A DNA stretch of 64,000 bases from Micromonospora thermarum (lineage in GTDB: Bacteria; Actinomycetota; Actinomycetes; Mycobacteriales; Micromonosporaceae), in the NCBI RefSeq assembly GCF_012034245.1, contig NZ_JAATEO010000010.1, positions 1 to 64,000 of the forward strand. Direction: 5' to 3'. Under the pieces are notes generated by a model that worked only from the letters and a program-made list of their open reading frames with translations, was not told the origin of the DNA and ran no database searches. The position numbers were made by a program, and so were the translations under genes. Below, in pieces: positions 44,335-52,465 of this stretch. Each line of letters opens with the position of its first letter. The stretch's first letter is position 1.

Positions 44335-45297
44335 TCAACCGGTACGCAGTTTCGGCAGCACCTCCGTGCCGAAGGCGTCGATGAACGCCCGCTGCTCCTG
44401 TCCCACGTGGTGCAGGGCGATCTGGTCGAAACCGAGGTCGACGTACTCCTCCAGCCAGCCGACGTGCCGGCCCAGGTCGGCCGAGACGTTGACGACGTCG
44501 TGCACCTTCGCCGTCGGCACGTCGGCGGACACCACGTCGAAGTGGTCGACCAGCTCCAGGTCCCAGCAGACCGGCGGGGCGAACACGTTGCTGCGCCACT
44601 GGTCGTACGCGATCGCCTCGGCCTCGGCCTGCTCGGGCGCCCAGCTCACGTGCACCTGGAGGTGCAGGGGGCCGCGCCCGCCGGCGTCCCGGTACGCGTC
44701 GATCATGCGCCGCAGATGGTCGGCCGGCGCGTTGACGGTGATCAGCCCGTCGGCCCACTCCGCGCACCAGCGTGCGGTCTCGACGCTGACCGCCGCGCCG
44801 ATCAGCGGCGGCGGCTCCTCCGGTCGGGTCCACAGCCGCGCCCGGTCGACCCGGACCAGGCCGTCGTGGCTGACCTCCTCGCCGGCGAGCAGCGCGCGGA
44901 TCACGTCGACGCATTCGCGCAGCCGCGCGGCACGGACGTCCTTGCGGGGCCAGCCGTCGCCGGTGATGTGCTCGTTGCTCGCCTCGCCGGTGCCGAGGGC
45001 GGCCCAGAAACGGCCCGGGTACATGGCGGCGAGGGTGCCGACGGCCTGGGCGATGATCGCCGGGTGGTACCGCTGCCCGGGCGCGTTGACCACGCCGAAG
45101 GACAGGTTGGTGGCCTGGAGGGCGGCGCCGAGCCAGGACCAGGCGAACCCGGACTGGCCCTGGCGGGCGCTCCACGGGGAGAAGTGGTCCGAGGACATCG
45201 CCGCGCCGAACCCGGCCCGCTCCGCGTGGACCACCGCGTCCAGCAGGGCGCGGGGGTGGATCTGCTCGTGGGACGCGTGGAACCCGAACACCGTCAT
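44335..45297 (-). CDS. LLM-class FMN/F420-dependent oxidoreductase (TIGR03885-like)
   Basis: A 320-residue TIM-barrel flavin-dependent oxidoreductase of the luciferase-like monooxygenase class. Features are MTVFGFHASHEQIHPRALLD at the N-terminus, GFGAAMSSDHFSPWSARQGQ, and AALGTGEASNEHITGDGWPR, which fits the non-F420 TIGR03885 subfamily as I remember it; whether the cofactor is FMN or F420 is not decided. Substrate unknown. ATG 45297. The semialdehyde dehydrogenase 61 bp upstream is on the same strand. Confidence 0.85.
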   Translation of the reverse strand: MTVFGFHASHEQIHPRALLDAVVHAERAGFGAAMSSDHFSPWSARQGQSGFAWSWLGAALQATNLSFGVVNAPGQRYHPAIIAQAVGTLAAMYPGRFWAALGTGEASNEHITGDGWPRKDVRAARLRECVDVIRALLAGEEVSHDGLVRVDRARLWTRPEEPPPLIGAAVSVETARWCAEWADGLITVNAPADHLRRMIDAYRDAGGRGPLHLQVHVSWAPEQAEAEAIAYDQWRSNVFAPPVCWDLELVDHFDVVSADVPTAKVHDVVNVSADLGRHVGWLEEYVDLGFDQIALHHVGQEQRAFIDAFGTEVLPKLRTG

Positions 45298-45358
45298 GGC
45301 GTCGTTCCGTACCCACCGCGCCCGGACGGTAAGCAGGGGAACTCGTCGACGCCCCGCG

Positions 45359-46774
45359 TCACTCGGCGTGCGCGCCCGCCGAGGCGGTGCTTCCGCCCTC
45401 GCCGCCCACCCACACGGTCTTGATGTTGCAGAACTCGCGCATGCCGAGCGCCGACAGCTCCCGCCCGTACCCGGAGTTCTTCACGCCGCCGAACGGCAGG
45501 TCCGGAAACGAGGTGGTCATGCCGTTGACGAAGACGTTGCCGGCGTCCAGGTCGACCGCGAACCGCTCCTGCTCCCGCGCGTCCCGCGTCCAGGCGTTGG
45601 AGCCCAGGCCGAACGAGGTGCCGTTGGCGACCTCGATCGCCTCCTCGTACGACGAGACGCGGAAGAGGCCGGCGACCGGCCCGAAGACCTCCTCGGTCCA
45701 CATGCGCATCTCCGGCGTCAGGCCGGTGACCACGGTGGGTGGGTAGTACCAGCCTTCCCCCGCCGGCTTCCCGCCGCCGCAGAGGACCGTCGCGCCCCGG
45801 TCGACGGCGTCGCGGACCTGGGCGTCGATCTCGTCGCGGCCGCCATCGCTGGCCAGCGGCCCGACGTCGGTGGCGTCGTCCATCGGGTCGCCGACCCGCA
45901 GGGCGGACATCCGCGCCGCGAACCGCTCGGCGAAGGCGTCGAACACGTCGGTGTGGACGATGAAGCGCTTCGCGGCGATGCAGGACTGGCCGTTGTTCTG
46001 GCAGCGGGCGGTGGTGGCGACCTCGGCGGCCCGGTCCAGGTCGGCCGAGGGCATCACCACGAACGGGTCGGAGCCGCCGAGTTCCAGCACCGTCTTCTTC
46101 AGTTCCCGGCCGGCGATCTGCGCGATCGAGCGGCCGGCGCGCTCGCTGCCGGTGAGCGTGGCGGCCCGCACCCGGGGGTCGCTGAGGACCATGTCGACGG
46201 CGTCGGAGCCGACCAGCAGCGTGGTGAACGCCCCTTCGGGGAAGCCGGCGCGGCGGAACAGGTCCTCCAGCAGCAGGGCGGTCTGCGGCACGTTGGAGGC
46301 GTGCTTGAGCAGGCCGGTGTTGCCGGCCATCAACGCCGGGGCGGCGAAGCGCATCACCTGCCACAGCGGGAAGTTCCAGGGCATGACCGCGAGCACCGGC
46401 CCGATCGGCTGGTACCGGACGAACGCCCGCGCCGCCTTCACCGCCGTCGCGTCGGCGGGCTCGTCGGCGAGGAACTCGGCGGCCTTCGCCGCGTAGAAGC
46501 GGCAAGCGGTGGCGCACTTGGTCACCTCGGCCTGCGACGCCGCGTACGTCTTGCCCATCTCCGTGGTCATCAGCCGCGCGGTCTCGTCACGCTCGGCCTC
46601 CAGCAGGTCGGCGGCGGCGGTGAGCCACCGGCCGCGCTGCTCGACGGTGGTGTCGCGCAACTGCCGGTACGCGAGGTCCGCCCGCCCGATCGCGGCGTCG
46701 ACCTGCTCCGGCGACATCGCGTCGTACGTCTTGAGCGTCTGTCCGGTGGCGGGGTTGACGGTGGCGATGGGCAT
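45359..46774 (-). CDS. NAD(P)-dependent succinate-semialdehyde dehydrogenase type enzyme
   Basis: A 471-residue aldehyde dehydrogenase of the GabD/succinate-semialdehyde group. The general base Glu is in KKTVLELGGSDPFVV, the catalytic Cys in NNGQSCIAAKRFIV, and the N-terminus MPIATVNPATGQTLKTYDAM is typical of this group. It would oxidise succinic semialdehyde to succinate in GABA or related catabolism, but no GABA transaminase is nearby and related aldehydes are possible substrates. The C-terminus ends NIKTVWVGGEGG. Confidence 0.88.
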   Translation of the reverse strand: MPIATVNPATGQTLKTYDAMSPEQVDAAIGRADLAYRQLRDTTVEQRGRWLTAAADLLEAERDETARLMTTEMGKTYAASQAEVTKCATACRFYAAKAAEFLADEPADATAVKAARAFVRYQPIGPVLAVMPWNFPLWQVMRFAAPALMAGNTGLLKHASNVPQTALLLEDLFRRAGFPEGAFTTLLVGSDAVDMVLSDPRVRAATLTGSERAGRSIAQIAGRELKKTVLELGGSDPFVVMPSADLDRAAEVATTARCQNNGQSCIAAKRFIVHTDVFDAFAERFAARMSALRVGDPMDDATDVGPLASDGGRDEIDAQVRDAVDRGATVLCGGGKPAGEGWYYPPTVVTGLTPEMRMWTEEVFGPVAGLFRVSSYEEAIEVANGTSFGLGSNAWTRDAREQERFAVDLDAGNVFVNGMTTSFPDLPFGGVKNSGYGRELSALGMREFCNIKTVWVGGEGGSTASAGAHAE

Positions 46775-46786
46775 TTCGTACTCCTG

Positions 46787-47050
46787 TCACTCGAACAGTG
46801 AGTGCCGCGCGCCCGGCTCCTCCCCGCGGCGGGCGGCACGACGGCGCTGGATGATCACCAGGTCGACCACGGCGACCACCGCGAAGATCGCGCAGACGAC
46901 GCCCAGCCACACCACGTCGGCCCGGAACGCCAGCACGGCGAAGATCGCCATGGTGACCAGGCCGAAGGCGGCGAGCACCAGGCGGAGGTTGAGCGCGCTG
47001 TAGGCGTGGCCGACCGTGCCACGGGCGCGCCGGGGCTGCGATCTCGTCAT
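46787..47050 (-). CDS. small two-helix membrane protein, DUF6343-like
   Basis: An 87-residue protein with a basic N-terminus (TRSQPRRARG), two membrane helices (LRLVLAAFGLVTMAIFAVLA and VWLGVVCAIFAVVAVVDLVI) and a basic C-terminus. It resembles the DUF6343 family of small actinobacterial membrane proteins; the name is a recollection. Start at ATG 47050, or GTG 47053 directly before it. A stress-type promoter 10 bp upstream suggests a leaderless stress-inducible gene. Confidence 0.7.
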   Translation of the reverse strand: MTRSQPRRARGTVGHAYSALNLRLVLAAFGLVTMAIFAVLAFRADVVWLGVVCAIFAVVAVVDLVIIQRRRAARRGEEPGARHSLFE

Positions 47051-47059
47051 CACCCCGAC

Positions 47060-47083
47060 CTACCCGCCCACACCGCGCTTAAC
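47060..47083 (-). promoter_or_regulatory. SigB/SigF-type promoter of the DUF6343-like gene
   Basis: On the minus strand GTTA (47083-47080), 14-bp spacer, GGGTAG (47065-47060), ending 10 bp before the ATG. Confidence 0.45.
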
Positions 47084-47107
47084 CCGCGCGTCCGCGGCGT
47101 TCCGGAG

Positions 47108-47132
47108 GATGGTGTCCCCGCGCCCGGGTATT
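47108..47132 (+). promoter_or_regulatory. possible SigB/SigF-type promoter of the monooxygenase-like gene
   Basis: GGAT (47108-47111), 15-bp spacer, GGGTAT (47127-47132). The -10 matches, the -35 only fits GNNT; the coding start lies over 100 bp downstream. Confidence 0.3.
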
Positions 47133-47248
47133 CCGTGCCGGACGCGGCGTCCGCGTGGGCCCCGTCACGGGCCTCGTGGGTTGCGTTACACCACCCCCTC
47201 GTGACCCGTCCGACCCGGGCGACGGCAGGGAGCATGGAGGGCATGACC

Positions 47249-47848
47249 ATGACCCACGCGATGCCGGTGACCGTCGCGATCGCGCGACGGACCGACCCCG
47301 CCCGCACCGACGAGATGGTGGCGTGGATGCGCGCCGGCACCGCGCTCGCCGAGGCGTTCCCCGGGTTCCTCGGCGCCGGGTGGGTCCGCAGCGCCCCCGG
47401 ATCCGGCGAGTGGCACATGCTCTACCGGTTCGCCGACCACGAGACCCTGCGGCGCTGGGAGGAGTCGCCGCAGCGGCACTGGTGGCTGGCCTCCGCGCAG
47501 GGCATCGTCGAGCACACCCGGGTCGAGCGGCGGACGGGGATCGAGGGCTGGTTCGAGCCGCCGCGGGAGCCTGTCGTCGAGCCGGTGAGCGCGGAGCCGA
47601 CCGTCCCGCCGCCGTCGCCGCCGCGCTGGAAGCAGGCCGTCACGATCTGGCTGGCGTTCTTCCCGCTCAGCCTCACCGCGACGCTGCTGACCAGCACGTT
47701 CATCCCGGGCGTGCCGCTGGCGGTGCGCGTACTGATCATGACGCTGACGCTGACGCCGCTGATGACGTACCTGGTGCTGCCCCGGATCACCCGGGCGCTC
47801 GGCTGGTGGCTGCACGGGCAGCGGGCACCCCGGCGCATACCACGCTGA
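47249..47848 (+). CDS. antibiotic biosynthesis monooxygenase-like domain fused to two membrane helices
   Basis: A 199-residue protein. Residues ~5-100 form an ABM-type ferredoxin-like fold (PVTVAIARRTDPARTDEMVA; FPGFLGAGWVRSAPGSGEWH; YRFADHETLRRWEESPQRHW). After a Pro/Glu-rich linker, residues ~130-190 contain two membrane helices (VTIWLAFFPLSLTATLLTST and AVRVLIMTLTLTPLMTYLVL). This architecture is known for membrane-anchored ABM proteins of unknown function. Three in-frame ATGs compete (47234, 47243, 47249); 47249 has the best spacing to GGAGGG. Confidence 0.75.
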   Translation: MTHAMPVTVAIARRTDPARTDEMVAWMRAGTALAEAFPGFLGAGWVRSAPGSGEWHMLYRFADHETLRRWEESPQRHWWLASAQGIVEHTRVERRTGIEGWFEPPREPVVEPVSAEPTVPPPSPPRWKQAVTIWLAFFPLSLTATLLTSTFIPGVPLAVRVLIMTLTLTPLMTYLVLPRITRALGWWLHGQRAPRRIPR

Positions 47849-47964
47849 GCGGGACGGCGGCACCGCTCTGCCGCATACCCGACACCATCGGATGACCCCA
47901 CCGGCCCGCGCCATAGAGTTACCGCGCCGTCGCTCTCCGCTCCGCTTGGCCGACTGGGGAAGTC

Positions 47965-48813
47965 ATGCCTCGACGCTGGGTCGCCGCCGTCGCCTGCCTG
48001 CTCGCGCTGGCCGCTCTCGCCTGCGAGGAGGGGGGCGAGGCGGCACCTCGCCCCACCCGCGGGTCGACCGCCCCCGGCACGGGCGGGATCGCCGCCCTCG
48101 GCGACTCGATCACCACCGGCTTCGGCTCCTGCCTGGTGCTCACCTCGTGCCAGCGCAACTCCTGGTCGACCGGGGACAGCCTGCGGGTGGACAGCCACTA
48201 CCGCCGGCTGCTCGACCAGGAGCCCGCGCTGCGCGGCCGGGCCTACAACCACGCCCGGCCGGGCGCCCGGGCCGAGGCGCTCGCCGCGCAGGCCGAGCGG
48301 GCGGCCCGGGACAAGCCGGACCGGGTGACCGTCCTCATCGGCGCGAACGACGTCTGCCGGGGCGGCGTGGAGGCGATGACCCCGGTGAAACGGTTCCGCG
48401 CCGAGATCGACCGGGGGCTGCGGGTGCTCCGCACGGAACGGCCGAAGGCGCGGGTGCTGGTGGTCAGCCTCCCGGACCTGTACCGGCTGTGGGAGGTCGG
48501 GCACACCGACGAGCGGGCCGTACGGGCCTGGCGCCGGGGGATCTGCCCCGCGCTGCTGGCCAACCCCACCTCGACCGACCCGCTGGACCGGGCCCGCCGG
48601 GCCGCGGTGCGGGAGCGGATCGCCGACTACAACGCCCAGCTCGCCGGCGCGTGCAAGGCGTACGGCTCCCGCTGCCGGTACGACGGCGGGGCCGCCCACC
48701 GGGTGCGGTTCACCCTCGACCTGGTGAACCCGCTGGACTGGTTCCACCCCAACGCCGCCGGGCAGGACAAGCTCGCCGAGGTCACCTGGCGGGCGTGGGG
48801 GCGGGCGACCTGA
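47965..48813 (+). CDS. SGNH/GDSL hydrolase family lipoprotein
   Basis: A 282-residue lipoprotein. The signal peptide ends in LAALAC with the modified Cys20. The SGNH hydrolase domain has block I ALGDSITTGFG with the catalytic Ser, an Asn-containing block III (LIGANDVC), and block V DWFHPNAAGQ with the catalytic Asp and His. It would hydrolyse esters at the cell surface; the substrate (lipid, carbohydrate ester) is unknown. The start ATG 47965 gives a complete lipoprotein signal. Confidence 0.88.
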   Translation: MPRRWVAAVACLLALAALACEEGGEAAPRPTRGSTAPGTGGIAALGDSITTGFGSCLVLTSCQRNSWSTGDSLRVDSHYRRLLDQEPALRGRAYNHARPGARAEALAAQAERAARDKPDRVTVLIGANDVCRGGVEAMTPVKRFRAEIDRGLRVLRTERPKARVLVVSLPDLYRLWEVGHTDERAVRAWRRGICPALLANPTSTDPLDRARRAAVRERIADYNAQLAGACKAYGSRCRYDGGAAHRVRFTLDLVNPLDWFHPNAAGQDKLAEVTWRAWGRAT

Positions 48814-48825
48814 GGGCGGCCGGGC

Positions 48826-49596
48826 TCACCCGTGACGCTGTTCCGGCAGACCACCGCCGCCGTGCTGCCGGTACAGGGCGCGGGACCGCGCCGCGAGGTC
48901 CTTCGTGGCCGAGGAGTTGGCCCAGGTGCCGAGGATGATGGCCGCCCCCGGCACCACCTTCGCGAACATCCGCTTCGCCGCCCGTACGCCGGCCATCTGG
49001 GCCAGCCGGACGCCGAGCCGCAGCATCACCCGGCCGAGCGGGGCCTGCCCGCCGGAACCGAAGAGCGCCCCGGCGCGTTCCCGGCCGGCGGCCACCCCGA
49101 GCGCCAGGCGGGCGCTCTGGGCGACCTTGTGCACCTTCTGCAACACCAGCAGGTCGGTGGCGCGGTCGGTGTGGGTGGCGTCCACGCCGTACGCGGCGGC
49201 GATGTGCAGCACCATCCGGGCCTGCGTCCAGGCCAGCACGCCCACGTCGATCACCGCGCCGGGCAGCCCGGCCGCGCCGGAGACCGCGCCGGAGAGCCGC
49301 GCGTGGTTGACGAACTTGCGGACCGCCTGCTCGGCCAGGACCTCGGCGGACACCCCGGGCTGCTCGGCCCGGGCCCGCTCCGCCCACTGCGCCGCCTCCG
49401 GGCCGAGCCGGCGCACCGCCTCCAGAGCGAGGTGCTCCGGGGCGTACTGCGGGTCCTCCCGCATCCGGTCCCAGAGCCCAGCGGGCGGAGCCTCCGGAAC
49501 ACCGGGCGGCGCCGGTGCCGCCGTCGGGGTCGGGGCCGCGGGCGGCTGCGGCGGGAGGGCGACGGGCTGGCCGTCGGTGGGCACGGCATCGGTCAC
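48826..49596 (-). CDS. EcsC family protein
   Basis: A 256-residue protein. After a Pro-rich, likely disordered N-terminus (~55 residues) come LWDRMREDPQYAPEHLALEA and the helical EcsC core, with AVRKFVNHARLSGAVSGAAG, VLAWTQARMVLHIAAAYGVD and KVVPGAAIILGTWANSSATK. EcsC proteins are named from a Bacillus ABC transporter operon; their biochemical role is unclear. GTG 49596 is preferred because GGGAG lies 7 bp upstream; the open frame extends further. It is convergent with the SGNH gene and followed upstream by a 47-residue protein gene on the same strand. Confidence 0.82.
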   Translation of the reverse strand: MTDAVPTDGQPVALPPQPPAAPTPTAAPAPPGVPEAPPAGLWDRMREDPQYAPEHLALEAVRRLGPEAAQWAERARAEQPGVSAEVLAEQAVRKFVNHARLSGAVSGAAGLPGAVIDVGVLAWTQARMVLHIAAAYGVDATHTDRATDLLVLQKVHKVAQSARLALGVAAGRERAGALFGSGGQAPLGRVMLRLGVRLAQMAGVRAAKRMFAKVVPGAAIILGTWANSSATKDLAARSRALYRQHGGGGLPEQRHG

Positions 49597-49637
49597 GAGG
49601 GTCTCCCGAGGGGTGGCCTGAGGTGGGACGTCGGGGG

Positions 49638-49781
49638 TCAGCGGCGGTGCTGGAGCTTGGCGGCGAGGCCCTTCAGCTTCTGCTGCGTGGACGGCTTGGC
49701 CAGCTCCCGGCGACCCCGCTCGATCAACTGCTGCCCCTTGGGCGAGCGCAGGAACGTGCTGATCCGGTGCATGAGAGACAT
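49638..49781 (-). CDS. 47-residue basic helical protein
   Basis: A short protein rich in Lys and Arg: MSLMHRISTFLRSPKGQQLI, then ERGRRELAKPSTQQKLKGLA and a basic end. Predicted amphipathic helices; no family recognised. AGGAGGACG precedes ATG 49781 at good spacing, which makes it a likely real gene. The EcsC gene lies 41 bp downstream in the same direction, so the two may be one transcript. Confidence 0.65.
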   Translation of the reverse strand: MSLMHRISTFLRSPKGQQLIERGRRELAKPSTQQKLKGLAAKLQHRR

Positions 49782-50089
49782 CTCGTCCTCCTGTCGTGCT
49801 GCCTGTATCCATGTGTACCTCGCAGCGACAACATCTGTACCCGGGTTGCCCGACCGACAACCGTCCACTGTGGCGGGAGCGTACAGTCCAGGTCGGCGAA
49901 GATCACCACTGTCGTCCGTTCGGCGGATATCCACGTCCGCTATCCGGTCACCACCGGGCGGTGGACGGCCGCCCGGTGGCAATCCGGGAGGGGTACGGAG
50001 GAATGCATCAGGATGGCGGGTACGTTCCCCCAACCGGGTGCCGTCCGCGAGCGGCGACCCGTAGGCACGTCCCAGGGAGGTCCGCACCG
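49782..50089. promoter_or_regulatory. divergent promoter region with 11-bp inverted repeat
   Basis: 308 bp without a supported gene between the 47-residue protein and the divergent PAC2 gene. It is locally A/T-richer around 49800-49930. A perfect 11-bp inverted repeat (49951-49961 and 49969-49979, 7-nt loop) could be an operator or attenuator hairpin for the PAC2 transcript. Two GGGTAC hexamers (49991-49996, 50018-50023) lack a convincing -35 at the right distance. Confidence 0.45.
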
Positions 50090-51010
50090 GTGCTCGACCC
50101 ACACGAGCTCTACGAACTCGCCGACGATCTGCCCGACCTCGGTCAGCCGGTCCTGATCCAGGCGCTGTCCGGCTTCGTCGACGCCGGCAACGCCACCCGG
50201 CTCGCCCGTGAGCAGCTGCTCACGTCCCTCGACGCGCGGCCGATCGCCCGGTTCGACCTGGACCAGCTCTTCGACTACCGCTCACGCCGGCCGGTGATGA
50301 CCTTCGTCGAGGACCACTGGGAGTCGTGCGACGCCCCGGCGCTGGAGCTGCACCTGCTCCACGACGACGACGAGACCCCGTTCCTGCTGCTCACCGGACC
50401 CGAGCCGGACCTGCAGTGGGAGCGTTTCGTCGCGGCCGTCGCCGGGCTCTCCGCGCGGCTGGACGTCCGGCTGACGGTCGGCCTGAACGCCATTCCGATG
50501 GCGGTCCCCCACACCCGCCCCACCGGCGTCACGGCGCACGCCACCCGGCGCGAACTCATCGCCGGCTACGAGCCGTGGCTCCAGCGGGTGCAGGTGCCGG
50601 GCAGCGTGGGCCACCTGCTGGAGTACCGGCTCGGCGAGCAGGGCCGGGACGCGCTCGGCTTCGCCGCCCACGTGCCGCACTACGTGGCCCAGACCGAGTA
50701 CCCGGCGGCCGCCGAGGTGCTCCTCGCCTCGGTCTCCCGCAGCACCGGGCTGCTCCTGCCCCGCGACGGGCTGCGGGCCGCGGCCGAGGTGGTGCGGGTC
50801 GAGATCGACCGGCAGGTCGCCCAGACCGAGGACGCCGCCGGGCTGGTCCACGCCCTGGAGGAGCAGTACGACGCGTTCGCCCGCGGTCGCGGCGAGAAGA
50901 ACCTGCTCGCCCCCGAGGCCGGTTCCCTGCCGACCGCCGACGAGCTCGGCGCCGAACTGGAACGCTTCCTGGCCGAGCAGACCCGCCCGAACGACACACC
51001 GGGCAGCTGA
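50090..51010 (+). CDS. PAC2 family protein
   Basis: A 306-residue protein of the PAC2 (proteasome assembly chaperone 2) family, with ELADDLPDLGQPVLIQALSG and FVDAGNATRLAREQLLTSLD at the N-terminus and the core LLLTGPEPDLQWERFVAAVA. Archaeal and actinobacterial homologues act in or near proteasome/protease systems, but their exact role is unsettled; no proteasome gene is in the window. CAGGGAGG precedes GTG 50090. A strong inverted-repeat terminator follows within 3 bp. Confidence 0.88.
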   Translation: MLDPHELYELADDLPDLGQPVLIQALSGFVDAGNATRLAREQLLTSLDARPIARFDLDQLFDYRSRRPVMTFVEDHWESCDAPALELHLLHDDDETPFLLLTGPEPDLQWERFVAAVAGLSARLDVRLTVGLNAIPMAVPHTRPTGVTAHATRRELIAGYEPWLQRVQVPGSVGHLLEYRLGEQGRDALGFAAHVPHYVAQTEYPAAAEVLLASVSRSTGLLLPRDGLRAAAEVVRVEIDRQVAQTEDAAGLVHALEEQYDAFARGRGEKNLLAPEAGSLPTADELGAELERFLAEQTRPNDTPGS

Positions 51011-51012
51011 GC

Positions 51013-51068
51013 CGTCAGGAAGGGCCCCTTCCCAGCGCCTGGCGCACAGGAAGGGGCCCTTCTTGACG
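51013..51068 (+). terminator. GGGGCCC-type hairpin terminator
   Basis: A 20-bp stem with one mismatch (51013-51032 and 51049-51068) around a 16-nt loop. Its core (GGAAGGGGCCCTTC-like) is shared with the hairpin at 27895-27929. Confidence 0.85.
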
Positions 51069-51141
51069 CCCGCGTGCCCCGGCCCCGCGACACGCCCCCG
51101 GCCGGGCGGCGGGCCGGCCGCGGATCAGGCAGGCTGGAGAC

Positions 51142-51939
51142 ATGCGCCTGGCGACGTGGAACGTCAACTCCGTGAAGGCCCGCCTGCCCCGGCTGCTCGA
51201 CTGGCTGGCCGGCACGAAGCCCGACGTCGTCTGCCTCCAGGAGACGAAGTGCCCGGACGGGGCGTTCCCGGTGGCCGAGGTCGGCGAGCTGGGCTACACG
51301 GTGGCCAGCCACAGCGACGGCCGGTGGAACGGTGTCGCCATCCTGTCCCGGGTCGGCCTGGCCGACGTGACCGTCGGGTTCCCCGGCGAGCCCGGCTTCC
51401 CCGACCCGGAGGCCCGTGCCCTCTCCGCCACCTGCGACGGGCTGCGGGTCTGGTCGGTGTACGTCCCGAACGGCCGCACGCCGGAGGACCCGCACTACAC
51501 GTACAAGCTGGCCTGGCTCGCGGCCCTGCGGGACGCGCTGGAGGTCGAGCTGACCGGGGCGCTGCCGGTGGCGGTCTGCGGCGACTTCAACGTGGCCCCC
51601 ACCGACGCGGACGTGTGGGACCCGGCGCTGTTCACCCACTCCACCCACGTCACGCCCGCCGAGCGCGCCGCCCTCGCCGCGCTGCGGGACCTGGGCCTCG
51701 CCGACGTGGTGCCGACCCCGATGAAGGGCCCGCACCCGTTCACGTACTGGGACTACCGGGCCGGGATGTTCCACCAGAACAAGGGCATGCGGATCGACCT
51801 GGTGTACGCCTCGGCGCCGTTCGTCCGCGCGGTCCGCTCGGCGTACGTGGACCGGGAGGCCCGCAAGGGCAAGGGCCCGTCCGACCACGCCCCGATCGTC
51901 GTCGACGCCGATCTGGTGCCAGCCGTCGAGTCGTTCTGA
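51142..51939 (+). CDS. xth: exodeoxyribonuclease III
   Basis: A 265-residue AP endonuclease/3'-5' exonuclease of the ExoIII type. It begins MRLATWNVNSVKARLPRLLD; the metal Glu is in CLQETKCPD, and catalytic blocks are SVYVPNGRTPEDPHY, CGDFNVAPTDADVWDP and the final SDHAPIVVDADL. It repairs abasic and oxidised 3' ends during base excision repair, using Mg2+. Length and all motifs are complete. ATG 51142. Confidence 0.93.
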   Translation: MRLATWNVNSVKARLPRLLDWLAGTKPDVVCLQETKCPDGAFPVAEVGELGYTVASHSDGRWNGVAILSRVGLADVTVGFPGEPGFPDPEARALSATCDGLRVWSVYVPNGRTPEDPHYTYKLAWLAALRDALEVELTGALPVAVCGDFNVAPTDADVWDPALFTHSTHVTPAERAALAALRDLGLADVVPTPMKGPHPFTYWDYRAGMFHQNKGMRIDLVYASAPFVRAVRSAYVDREARKGKGPSDHAPIVVDADLVPAVESF

Positions 51940-52043
51940 CCCGTCCGGGCGAACGGCCGCACGTGTCCGGACGCCGGCCCGCGTGACGTCCGGGGCCGCC
52001 CGGCCACGCGCCGTGACGTCCCGGCACGGCCTAGGGTGGAGCC

Positions 52044-52364
52044 ATGGCAGTCGTGAAGATCAACGCAATCGACGTCCCGCCGGGAGCCGGTGAGGAGCTG
52101 GAGAAGCGCTTCGCCGCACGGGCCGGCGCGGTGGAGAACTCCCCGGGCTTCCTCGGCTTCGAGCTGCTGCGCCCGGTCGCCGGCGAGAACCGGTACTTCG
52201 TCTACACCCGCTGGGAGAGCGAGGAGGCGTACCAGGCCTGGGCCGCCGGCCCCTCCCGCGCCGCCCACGCCACGCCCCCGGGCGAGCAACCCCGCAAGCC
52301 GGTCGCCTCCGGCGCCACCCTGCTGGAGTTCGAGGTGGTCCAGTCCGTCCCACCCCGCGCCTGA
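52044..52364 (+). CDS. MhuD-type heme-degrading monooxygenase (ABM family)
   Basis: A 106-residue protein of the IsdG/MhuD antibiotic-biosynthesis-monooxygenase fold. It closely resembles the mycobacterial heme oxygenase MhuD: KINAIDVPPGAGEELEKRFA, and ENSPGFLGFELLRPV. The residues known to bind and activate heme in MhuD are present at the same numbers: Asn7, Trp66 and His75. It would open heme to release iron, probably to mycobilin-like products. ATG 52044. The convergent repeat element and sortase gene follow. Activity is inferred from the residues. Confidence 0.88.
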   Translation: MAVVKINAIDVPPGAGEELEKRFAARAGAVENSPGFLGFELLRPVAGENRYFVYTRWESEEAYQAWAAGPSRAAHATPPGEQPRKPVASGATLLEFEVVQSVPPRA

Positions 52365-52394
52365 CGCCCCGCACCCACCCACCCACCCGCCAAC

Positions 52395-52455
52395 GTCGAT
52401 CATGACGTCAGCGGGCCGTCATGCCCGCTTCTCACCCGCTAACGTCATGATCGAC
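52395..52455. repeat. convergent-junction inverted repeat C
   Basis: 21-nt arms (52395-52415 and 52435-52455) with one mismatch, both containing GATCATGACG/CGTCATGATC, around a 19-nt loop that itself can pair (GCGGGC with GCCCGC). It lies between the convergent heme oxygenase (stop 52364) and sortase (stop 52466) genes. Confidence 0.8.
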
Positions 52456-52465
52456 GGAATGTGGA

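Noticed and set aside
49991..50023. GGGTAC hexamers before the PAC2 gene as a stress promoter.
   Set aside because: No GTTW or well-placed GNNT element lies 14-17 bp upstream of either hexamer.
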